From: Blastocladiella emersonii ATCC 22665
Taxonomy: Eukaryota > Blastocladiomycota > Blastocladiomycetes > Blastocladiales > Blastocladiaceae
DNA length: 64,000 bases
Reading direction: 5' to 3'
NCBI GenBank assembly: GCA_025594325.1
Contig: JANHCV010000001.1
Location: forward strand, 3,658,001 to 3,722,000
Of this stretch, positions 10,447 through 21,200 are shown piece by piece; position 1 is the stretch's first letter, and each line of letters starts with the position of its first letter. The position numbers and the translations under genes are program-made. Below the pieces are notes generated by a model. It worked only from the letters and a program-made list of their open reading frames with translations. It did not search any database and was not told the DNA's origin.

Positions 10447-13400
10447 CTAAGCTAACGGAGGCGCCCTTGGCCCACCGGGCCCGGCCGCCGCGTACTTGAG
10501 CTGGTCGATGGCGTTGGTGATATAGTTGACCCACCGCTGGCGCTGCTCGTCGGTGGCGACCGAGAAGGTGAGCGTGGACCGGCGCGGGACGCCCGAGTCC
10601 GGTGGCGCCGTGGCGGCGGCGCGGTTGGGCACCTCAATCGCGAACGTGTGCTTCATGTACGGCGGCTCGACCGTGACCGTGACGGGCAGCACGTAGTCGT
10701 AGTGCGCGGCCGTGGGCCCGCCGGGCAGAAAGTACAGGCGGTGCCGGCCGAGCGCGGTGCCCGTGATGCGCACGTACTGGATGGGCGACTTGGCAAACGC
10801 CAAAACCGGCGGCTCGACGCGGATCGCGGGCGTCGACACGATGCGCAGCGTGAACGCGTCGTCGACGGCCGGGATCGCCACGCGCAGCCACTCGGACGGC
10901 TCGTTGAGCGTCAGGAACGTCGGGATCGAGTTCACGTCCACCTGCACGCGGTGCTGGCTGTCGGACGCCATGGCGAGCTTCTCGCCCTGCACCGACTGGT
11001 AGATGGACTGCAGCTGGCCCGCGGCCACGTCCGGGTGCGCCGCCACGAAGTCGCGCATCCCGAGCGGCGCGGTCCCGCTGATCCCCGTCGCGCCGTGCAT
11101 GTCGGCGTTGAGCATGATGGTCGCGAACACGAGGTTGATGGCGGCGTCGTCGGTCGAAAACTTGTCGGGGTTGCTGCGAAGGAACCGGATCGCAAACGCC
11201 GTGAGCACGCGGTCGATCGCGGGCCCGTCGTTGGTCAGCCGCACCGACGACAGGTACAGGCGCAGGGCGTCCTCGAACGGGAGGCCCGTGAACACGGGGC
11301 CGAACCAGTCGGCGTACGCGTGCGCGACGCGCTCGTTCTCGGGCGCGCCAATGTACTTTCCAACCTGGCGCCGCGACAGGTTCGGCGTCTTGTGCAGGAA
11401 CGACGCAATGTTGCTGGGCGTCGTGTCAAGCACCTTCTTGAGCACCAGGTACTCGACGGCGAGCCCCGGGTTCGCGTTGAACTTGTTGACGGCCTGCGCG
11501 ACTACGGGCCGCAGCCGCAGCGCGGACCGCTGGCGGTCGCGCGTCGGGCGCACCGTCAGCGTGCGCAGGTCCAGCAGGTTGCGCACCTCGAACTTGTTGG
11601 GCGGCACCTCCTTGGCAATCACCAGCACGTCGTGGAACAGCAGCAGGCTGCGCACCTTGACCTCGCCCGCGTGCACCACCTCCCACACGGACCCCTGGCA
11701 GATGAACCGGCGCGTCGACGACTCGAGCGCCGCGATGTCGACGGCCTGGTTGAGGTTGCGCCGCATCGTCGCGGTACCGAACCCGAGGTCCGCGTCCTGG
11801 CCCTCGACGACCGACGGCACGAGGTAGCTCGGCACGCGGCCCGCGAACCCGCCGGCGCCCGGCTTGGTCCGCTTGGCCTCCATGTCCTTGAGCATGTCCT
11901 CGAGCACCTCGAGCGCGCGCCGCAGCGTCGGCATCGTGTTGACGGCGTCGCCGCCGACCGCCAGGATCTCGGACAGCTTGCTCGTGTAGGTCGCGAGGTG
12001 CGACCCGGCGCGGTACAGGTACGACTCGAGCGACATGCCGTGCGCCTTGGGCCACAGGAGGAAGTCGTTGAGCATGTGGTGCAGCAGCGGCCGCTGCTCG
12101 CGCGACTCGAGCAGGTCGAGCAGCGCGCTGTTGTTGAGGTAGTAGATCTCGTACTCGCGCAGGAAATCGCTCGCGTACGACAGCAGCAGGTGCGCCACGG
12201 CCTCGACGGGACCGCTGTTGCTTGCGCGGTTCGCGCCACCTGCCGCTGCGGTCCCACGGACCGCCTGCTGCAGCTTCGGGACGAGCGACGTGTGCAGCTC
12301 GAGCAGCGCGGCCGCGTTGCAGAACAGCGTGCGCTGCTCGGACGACGTGAGGACGACGGGCTTCTTGTTGAGGATCGCCTGCCAGTCGACGATGATCTGC
12401 AGGTCCTGCAGGAACAGCTCCTCCTGCTCGAGCAGCGCGTTCAAGATGCCCGACACCTGGGCCGACGGCACGTGGCTGTTGTTGCCCTGCACCTCGTGCG
12501 GCGCGAAACCGCCGACCGACTCGGCGTCGGACCCGAGCCGCTCGCGGTTGCCGAACCGCGCCACAGGCCCGTTCGCCATGGCCATGGACGTGGGCGGGGA
12601 CGGTCCGTTGCGCGCGCGCATCGGCGGCGGCGGACCGCCAGCACCACCCGGGATCCCCGGGCTCCGCGCCGACTCGGGGTGCATCGGGCGCTGCGCGGCC
12701 GTCGGGAACGTGTTCGACCGCTCGCGGCCCGCCTGCTGTTGCTGCTGCTGCGGCTGCGACGACGGGAACGGCTGCGGCTGCATGGGCGAGCGGGCGCCAC
12801 CCGACCCGCGCGAGCCGGGCGCGCCAAAGTTGGGCGCCATGGGGCTCGTGGCGCCGCCGAGGCTCTGGTACACGGACGCAGTCTGGTCCTGGACGTACGT
12901 GAACCGCTGGGCCTCGGGCGGTTTCACGAACCCGAGCTGCGCGGGGACGGCGCGCGGGGCGACCCAGGGCCCATCAAAGTAGCCCGGCGGTGGACGCGGC
13001 GGCGAAGGCCCGTTCCACCCGCCGCCGCGTTTCCGCGCGGCCGCGTCAAACGCGATCAGCGTGCGGACGAGCGGACGCGGGTCGCCGTCGTCGACCATGA
13101 GATCGGTCAGCGGGAACGTGTCGTCGTCCTTGACGCCGACCATGCGGCAGCAGTCGAGGAAGAAGATGAGCTTGTGGATCGAGTACGACGGGTCGTGGTC
13201 CAAAAAGTCGCTCGGCGGCGGTTTCGCGATCAGCCGCTTGGCCAGCGCCGCGAGCATCCCTCCCGAACGCACCGCGGCCGCGAGCGACGGGAAGTCTTCG
13301 AGCGGTTCGCCCGACACCTGACACAGCCTAACGGTGGCGATTTCGGGTTAGCGATTTGGTGACGACGCGTTGGAAGCGACGCGATGCCGTACCATTGGTA

Positions 13401-14696
13401 GACCGACTGGCAGTACGGGTCCATGCGGAACTCGGGCACGGCATCGACCATGGCGCGGGCGGCCGCGAGGTTAAACCCGCGCGTGAGGGTGCCCGTGCGC
13501 GAGGCCTCGAGGTACTCGCCGACGCGCGTCGTCTCGTCGGACCGCAGCATCTGGTTGAGAATCTAGATTTCGGCGCACGTGTCAGTTCCGAGAACTCCAA
13601 CCACTCAATGCGCATTCGCACGCACCTTGGGATCCGTCGACTGGCGGTACGTCCGGGTGAGCGTGTCCATGTACTTGACGATCTCGGGCGGCGCCGTGGT
13701 CGGCTGCTGGTGATGCTGGTGCTGCTGGTGCGGCAATGGCCCGGGGCCGGGACCCGGACTGCCGCGAGGCTGCGCCTGCGGGACGGGGGATCGCTGCTGC
13801 GCGAGGGGCGACGGCTGCGGGCGGTGGTTCGCTGTCGGCGACGTGCCCGAGCGCGCGGCGGGGTGCTGCGCGGCAGGGTGGTGCCCGAGCTGCTGCGCCG
13901 GATGCACCACGCCGCCGCGCGCCTGCTGCGAGGGCGTCGGCGAGGGTGGCGGCGGGCGGCGCTCGCTCGCGGACCGCGCAATAGGCGGGGTCTCGACGGC
14001 GCGTCGCGGTGGAGGCGGTTGCTGCTGTTGGACGGGCTGCGGCGGTCCGACGAGCGACGAGGGACCCCGCTGCACCGGCTGCTGCGGCTGCTGTTGTTGA
14101 ACGACGGGCTGCGCGGCGGGCGGTTGCGGCGTGCGGTCGAGCGACTTGTTCTGGCGCTCGAGCGTCGCCTTGCGCAGCGTGTTGATGGACCGCTTGCGCT
14201 GGAGCGACCGCTGCGCATCGGCCTGCGGGTTCGCGTCGTCGGCGGAGGTCCCGTTCGGGCCCGGGAGCGGGAGCGACCCGGCACGCGGTCGCTGCAGGTC
14301 GTCGACGAGCGGTGCGGCGACACCGGGCGGCGTGGGCCCGCGCGAGTCGCCGCCGGCGGGCGCGCGTCCGGCTGCCGATGCAGACCGCGCGACGCCGAAA
14401 ATGTCCAGCTCGTCGAGCGGGACCGGGTTCATGTCGATGAGCTGGAAGCCGAGCTCCGTCAGGAAGACGCGGCCCTCACGGATCCCGTACTAGGCGCGGC
14501 GTGGGTCGGGGCGTCAGTGGACCGACACAGCGGCATGCCGGGCCACCCGGAAACGCACCTCGGTGGTGGGCAGCTGCAGGCGCTCAAGGTAGCGCGCGAC
14601 GCTCGGGGGCAGCTCGCGCTCGCTTCGTGGCGGATCGCGCATGAAGCGGTCCGCGAACTCGGCGAGCGTCAGCGAGTAGTCGAAGCGTCGTTCCAT
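10447..14696 (-). CDS. Multidomain exchange factor: CH, RhoGEF (DH-PH), Sec7 (ArfGEF), C-terminal PH-like
   Basis: Four exons are inferred: 14696-14559, 14489-13626, 13562-13393 and 13327-10447, giving 1350 residues. Residues about 70-330 are Gln/Pro-rich and disordered. A calponin-homology-type region spans about 391-490 (LIFFLDCCRMVGV...DTFPLTDLM). A DH domain lies at about 680-875 (ILNALLEQEELFLQDLQ; SLESYLYRAGSHLATY; LEVLEDMLKDME), followed by a PH-like segment (SLLLFHDVLVIAKEV). A Sec7 domain spans about 1003-1173 (FNANPGLAVEYLV; FLHKTPNLSRRQVGKYIG; FATIMLNADMHG). The end is a beta-rich unit finishing in a PH-like helix (DEQRQRWVNYITNAI). It could therefore act on both Rho- and Arf-family GTPases. 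The Sec7 catalytic glutamate is replaced by Asp (RLTNDGPAIDR; family RLPGEAQKIDR). Splicing exon 3 to exon 4 rebuilds the CH entry helix (QWLCQVSGEPL). Exact gene identity unknown. Confidence 0.8.
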
Positions 14697-15067
14697 GGTG
14701 TTGATTCATAGAGGGGCGCTCGAAGGCGCGGTGTGCGAGGGGGCGGCGAAGAGCTGAGGGTCGCGCGCAGCCACACTCGAGAGCAAAAGAACTAGGCCGG
14801 AGTCGCGGGCAACACGGGGCCGCGCAGAGAGTCGGTCGCGTAGCAATGTGCGGCAAGTAGCACGGCGAGTTCGTCTTCGTGTATGGTGGTGCAGTGCAGA
14901 GAGGGGAGCGCCGAGGGGGGAGGGGATTCGCGGTGGCGGAGGCGGAGGCGAAGGCGAGAGCGCCGCTTCACGCTTCCCCGCATTTTTTGAACAGCGTGCG
15001 CCTGCGTACACCTGCCCACCCTCTCCTGATGAAATTCTCGAACAATGATGAAGTTCCATGTATAGCG
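14697..15067. other. Intergenic region, promoter side of the exchange-factor gene
   Basis: The region lies between the start of the exchange-factor gene and the stop of APC4, both on the minus strand. Overlapping short open frames have no domain. I see no promoter motif I would stand behind. Confidence 0.4.
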
Positions 15068-17553
15068 TCACGATATATACTCTCCATGACCCGTTTCGGC
15101 CGGGAGCTCAAAGACCTGGGCCACGCGACCGCGGCCAGCCGCCGCGACGCGCCGCGCGGGGCCGACCCACACGGCAAGCGGGGGCTCCGCCGCGCCGGCC
15201 GTCGACGCGATCGTGTGCCAGCGCGTGAGCGGCAACGGCGTTGGAGACGAGGGGAGCTGCGACAGGAGGGACGGTGCGGCGCCGCGACGGTGGACGTCTG
15301 CGCAGACGGTCCAGGACTCGGCACCCGGCAACGCGGCCGTGCCGAAGCCGGGCTGTGAGCCCTGCGCGCGCGAAAAGACCAGCTCGGGAGCGGAGGTGGC
15401 CGTGTCCGTCTTGAGCGGGCGGTGGCACACCCACGCCGAAGTCGAGCCGTCAGCGTTGGCGATGGGGTGCTGAGGCGCAAGGCGAGCACCACGCGCGAAC
15501 CAGATCGACGCGCCGGGCTCGCGGCTCAGGTTCGGCTGGAGCTCGAGCATGACCACCTGGTCGGGCCACACGGACACGGACAGCGAGACGAGCACGCCCG
15601 AGTCGCCGCTCTCGGCCATAGCGCAGGATACCTCGTCCGAGTCGACGCCCTCGGCGAAAAGCACCGTGTCCGCGATCACGGCTGGCCGGGCGCCCAGCGG
15701 CGAGACTAGAGGCGATCGCGTGCTGCTCAGGAACGGAGACGAGAGCTGCGTCCACCCCTCGACGAGCTGGTCCGTGAAGAGGGACAGCGAGGGAAGCGAA
15801 GCCGCATCGCTGGACGAGAGCTGCATGGGCGCCGTGAGCGACTCGGCGAGCTGGGCGAGACTGGCTGCGCGGGCCCGCTGCGGGACTGGGTCAAGGAAAG
15901 TGCGCAGCGGGTACTGTCGCTGGCCGACGACCGTCTCGAGGAAGCGGAACACGGCCGAGGTCGAAAAGGGCCGGATCGGCGGCAGGTCGGCCTCGTCGTC
16001 GTGCTGTATCGGGCTCACCTCGACCAGCACGTTGCGGAGCCACGTACACCATTGGGTGAGCAAGGGCCGCGCGTCGGCCAGAGCACGGATTGCGGTATGG
16101 CAGGCCAGCGCTGCACGCGTCGCGACATCGGAAAGCGAAAGCCTTGAACCGGAGGAAAGCTGTACCGGTGCATGGACGAGGTTCACAGGCTGCTTGAGCG
16201 AGCTGCTGCACGCCGTAACGTTCGAAACGAAGCTCTGGAGCAGTGGGAGCACATTTTCGGTAAGCTTGCGCGATGCACCCTCCATGAATTCGTTTAAAGC
16301 CGTTTCGAGCTCGTCCAGAGTCTACATGGGACGAATCGTGTGAGCGCGGTTTACGAGAGGGCCGGTTTCTTCAGTCGATTCGTCCCGCGCACCTTCAAAG
16401 TAACCGAGTCGGTCGTGAACTCGCTCAGCGCCGACGTGATCTGCCCCGTGAGCACCGCCGTCATCATATCGCTGGCCGCGCTCCGACCGTCCGAGTCGAG
16501 CGCTTGCTCGAGGATCCCGTCGTAAGCCTTGATGAGCGAGTCCAGGCGTTCGGCCGCGGAAACGTACTCGCGCTCCAGCTGGCCCACGCAGTCCCGCAGC
16601 GCGGCGAGGTCGTGCTGCACCGCAACCTGCGCGTCGCGAATGCGGCAGTGGTCATAGAGAGCGTCAAGCACTCCGAAGCGAACAGTGATCAAGGCCAAGT
16701 CGGAGAGCCCGTACACGGCTTGGCTCGGTATCGCCGCAAGAATGTGGCACACCGAGTGCTGAGTGCTTGGAAGCATGCCGAGGACCACGCCTTCCTACAG
16801 AATCAAGTCGATGGGAATCAGCCCACCGAGGAGCAAGGATGTGGCGAGTGGCGAATGGTACTGCTGCAGGGGAGTGCCTCAGCTCGAACAGGTTGGTCGA
16901 TTCGGCAGCGAAAGCGTGCCCAAACCTAGGTCGACGCCAGATTAGCAACGCGAGGAGCATTGATTATGAACAGTGATCGCATACATGAGAGAGATAAGAC
17001 CTTCTTCGGAGGCAGCCACCTGGACGTGAGCCTTTGGCGCGGCGTCGCAAGCGGCCGTCGAATTGGCGGTCCATCGCTAACAGAAACGGTGAGATTCATG
17101 TGGAAACGCGTAAATAGTCTCGAATGAGCATACCGAGCTTATAAGAGACTCTCTCCACGACATTGACGGCGCGAGATTCACGGGCATCTCTAGCGGCCGC
17201 GGTGCGATGTGGGCCAAGTGAACCACGGATCGGTGCAGACCGCAGGCAGCGGGTTGATCATCGGCAGTCGACGTTCGAAGATCAAAGGCAACAAAAGAGT
17301 GCTCGCCGTGGCGAGCCAGCGCGATCACGAGCTGCCAGCCGTCGTGCGACCACGAAATGGCCGTGATGTGGTGCGGTTTGAACGAGTGGGCCCACAGCAT
17401 GATCCACTGCGCAAACCGGCCGACCCAGATGCCCGACTCCATGGCGACGGCGACCACGTCCATGGCCGGGTTGAACTCGACGAGCCGGAGTGGGTCGTGG
17501 AACTTGCTGGGCCCGTCGAACGGGACGAGCGCTTCACCCATGGATGAGATCAT
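15068..17553 (-). CDS. APC4: Anaphase-promoting complex subunit 4
   Basis: Scaffold subunit of the APC/C ubiquitin ligase, which drives exit from mitosis. Five exons are inferred: 17553-17134, 17076-16985, 16925-16862, 16794-16393 and 16321-15068, giving 743 residues (animal APC4 is about 800). Introns are 57-71 nt, all with TAG acceptors, and the phases close. The N-terminus is the APC4-type WD40 beta-propeller (LVEFNPAMDVVAVAMESGIWVGR; ITAISWSHDGWQLVIALA). The centre is a long helical block (VQHDLAALRDCVGQLEREY). The C-terminal domain contains the LRNVLVEVSP helix and ends in a strand resembling the family's RVFEM segment (RVAQVFELPAE). The start could instead be the second ATG at 17541. 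Identification rests on colinear similarity along the whole length, strongest in the propeller. Confidence 0.85.
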
Positions 17554-18267
17554 GACATAAAAGCGTATTGCATCAGGTTACATGGAGGGCCGAGTGGGTG
17601 CATAGTGCAGGTCGCGAGCGGCGACCGCGCGACGGCCGATCGGCGGAGACGTCTCCGCGGCGGCGCGTGATGTCAGCTCCCAGGCGCGACGCGTCTCCCG
17701 CGCGTTTCAGGTCGCGTCGCGCGTGTCTCCTGCCGCCCGCCCACGCCCGCCGCTCAACCCGCCCGCTCCCGGCCTTCGTCTCTCGCATTCAGCACGCTCT
17801 GCCTCACTACCACGTCACTCGGAACTCCAAGTCCGAGCACGCAACAAGCTCGGCCGACACGCGTGTCTCGCGTGCGCGGCACCCACCCTGTACGCGACCT
17901 TGCTGGCACTGCCGCCGCGGCGCGTCGCGATCTCTCCGCTCACGCATCGGCTCCTCGTACCCGAACTCCATTGCACTCCTCGCTTGTATCCGCAACCCGT
18001 CGCAACACGCCGCGCGACCCTCCATCCTTGCCACCGCGGTCGCTGGCGACCCGACGCACCAGTCCATCTATCTCCCTCATTGCACTCCTTGCATACCACT
18101 CGGCATCCCCATTGCCCATCGCACTCTCTCCACGCGGCTGGCCCGCGTCACACTCGGCTCCTCGCTCGCTCGTCGCGGCGACACGAACCTGACCACGCAC
18201 CACCGCGACCTCTCGGCGCTCGCGCCGCTCCGCTCCCTGTTCTCTACCTGCCGCCGCCGCCGCAACC
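17554..18267. other. Divergent promoter region, APC4 / beta dynein heavy chain
   Basis: A 714-nt head-to-head region. It contains GACGCGTC (17688-17695) and ACGCGT (17859-17864). Long pyrimidine-rich stretches precede the dynein start. No gene recognised; the open frames across it are compositionally biased and lack domains. Confidence 0.5.
17688..17695. promoter_or_regulatory. GACGCGTC palindrome between APC4 and dynein
   Basis: Exact copy of the recurrent intergenic palindrome, 135 nt upstream of the APC4 ATG. MCB-like role inferred. Confidence 0.35.
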
Positions 18268-21200
18268 ATGTCGGAGAAGGAGCGGAAAGATAAGGACGAC
18301 GGGGAGACGCCGCAGCTGGTCGTCGACCCCCGTCTCGAGTTCTTCTGCGAGCCGCTCGTGCGCATCCTCAAGGTCAAGAGCGACAAGTGGAAGAAGACGA
18401 CTACGGTTCCCGAGTTCTGGTACGCCCGCCGCTCGCGGCCGATACGATGGCCACCGCGGAACTGACACGTCCCGTCCCGCGCCCGCCGTGTAGCGAGGTC
18501 ATGACCAAGTTCCTCGACGACCCGCTGATCGCGTGCCTGTTCTTCACGCTCAACGCGCGCGACGAGATCGTGCCCTTCATTGCCGGCTCGCCGTCGTTCC
18601 CGAACGTGCTCAAGAAGAAGGTCATCTACTTCCTCAAGCTGTCGATCCTCGCCGGCACCCCGCTCGAGGGCGCCATCAGCAAGGACCGCCTCGACAAGGA
18701 GTTTGTCATCGGCGACCTCGCCAGCAACCCGCTCGAGTTCCTCAGCACCATCCTCGAGGACGTGTACCTGCCGATTCTCAGCAACAAGAGCAACCTCGAG
18801 GGCTGGCCCGAGGTCGTGGCCAACGATGTTCTGCGCCTGCTTCGGAGCTGCCAGGGCAACGTGTTTGTCACCAACGGCCTCATCAAGGTACGCTATCGCG
18901 CTGCTGCTCGGTGTCACTCGCCCGGCCCACATCACTCACCGCGTCCATCTCGCACGATTCTAGGGCAAGACCATGCTCCCGCTGCCACAAGGCGCCGACT
19001 CGGACGCAACGCCGACCGAGGCCAAGGGCACGCTGCACGCGCTCGAGACGGCCGTCATGGACTGGTCGCACCAGGCCCAGAAGGTGCTCCAGTCGTCGTC
19101 GTCGACGCCGCTCGACGAGGGCAAGAACCCCGGCCCGTCGGTCGAGATCGAGTTCTGGCAGGCCCGCGCCGCCAACCTCAAGGGCATCCACGAGCAGCTG
19201 CACGGGTCCAAGATCTCCAAGATCGGCAAGCTCCTCAAGGAGACCCAGAGCAGCTACTACTCGGCCTTCACGGGCATTCTCGAGGACGTGACGCTCGGTA
19301 CGCATTCGCTTTCGTGAGCTTCGGCCATGGTCACCGCGCTAACTTTCGCAAATCATCGTAGCGCTCGACGAGGCCAGCGACATCTCGCTCTACCTCCAGA
19401 CGCTGCGGCCGCACGTCGAGAAGCTGTCGCAGGGCGGTGACCTCAACGAGCTGGTGCAGTGCATCGTGCCGCTTTTCCACACGATCCTGCTGATCTGGCA
19501 GAACTCGCAGCACTACAACACGTCGCAGCGGCTGACGGTGCTGCTGCGCGAGATCGCCAACGACATTGTCGAGCAGGCGCGCGGGTACATGTCCAACGAG
19601 CTGTTCGCCATTGACCCCGAGGAGGCCATGGAGAAGGTCCGCAACACGGCCAAGTTCTGCGACACGTTCCGCGAGGTGTTCCACGCGTACCGCGCGCGCG
19701 TCGCCGACTCGCCGCGCCCGTGGAACTTTGACGCCAAGATGGTGTTCGGCCGGCTCGACCGGTTCTCGGACCGCGTCCGCACCATTGGCGAGCTGTTCGA
19801 GACCATCATCGAGTTCATGCGCCTCGAGAAGATCGAGGTCGGCGGCACCAAGGGCAAGATCCTGTCGTCGCAGGTCGTGACCATCTTCAACGAGTTCTCC
19901 AACGCCATGATGACGTTCAAGAACATCAAGTACGACATCCTGTCCATCAGCCCCACGGCCGAGGCGCCGACCGACGAGGAGCGCAAGTTCTCGGACGACG
20001 TGCGCCGCCTGCACGAGATTGTCGAGGATCTCGACCGTCGCATCGGGTACGCTACTTTTAAGGAGTGATTGATGTATCACGACTAACCGCCGCTTCACCC
20101 TTTGTAGAACGATCCTGTGCCAGGCTTTCGACGACTGCTCGGGCATCACAGCGTGCTTCCGGCTGCTCGAGTCGTTCTCGGGCCTGCTCAACCGCAAGGT
20201 GATCCAGAACGATTTCGCCAACAAGTACCTCGAGCTGATCAAGCTCATGATCCAGGAGCTCGAGGACGTGGCCTTCATCTTCGCGTCGGGCAAGGACTGT
20301 CCGCCGATCCACTACAACCTCGCGCCCGTGACGGGCACGCTCATGTGGTGCCAGGAGCTACGCGAGCGCATCGACCGCGCCTTCTTCAAGCTGCAGTCGC
20401 TCAACCACCCGTCGTGGGAGTCGGAGGAGGCCAACCTGATGCGCGCCAAACACACGGCGCTCATGAAGGACATATCCGAGTTCGAGGAGGCCACCTTCAC
20501 CACGTGGACCTCGTCCATCATCGACGACTCGGAGGCCAACCTGTCCAAGCCGCTGCTCGTGCGCCTGCCCGACACGACGGGCAACGGCGGCAACCTGCAG
20601 GTCAACTTCGACCCCAAGGTCGTGGCGCTGCTGCGCGAGGTCAAGTACTTCGAGTCGTACCTCAAGAAGCCCGCCGGCAAGGCCGAGGAGGGCGGCGCGG
20701 CCGCGCTCGCGTTCCAGCTGCCCGACAAGGCCGAGAACATCTACAAGAACGGCGAGACGCTGCGCGCGTTTGTCGAGCAGCTCAACCACATCACGGGCCT
20801 GTACAACACGGTCATGGAGACGGCGCTCGAGGTCGAGCGGCCGCTGATCCAGGCCACGATCCAGGACATCGACGAGTTTGTCGACAGCGCGCTTTCGACG
20901 CTCAACTGGCGCAGCGAGGAGGTCGGGCCCTACGTCCGCGAGCTCGCCGGCAAGGTCACGACGCTGTCGCAGACGCTCAACCTCATCAAGTCCAACGTGG
21001 CGAAAATGATCGACATCATGAAGCAGTGGTGCAACAACCCGCTCATCGAGCGCAAGGACAACAAGAAGCCGCTCAACGTCGAGGAGGTGGCGCCCAAGCT
21101 CAAGGTCGCGTACGAGAACATCCGCCAGGACGGGCTGCGCATCGTCACGCTGCTCGAGGAGTCGCGCGTCGCGCTGGCCGCCGACAAGAACGCCGAGAGC

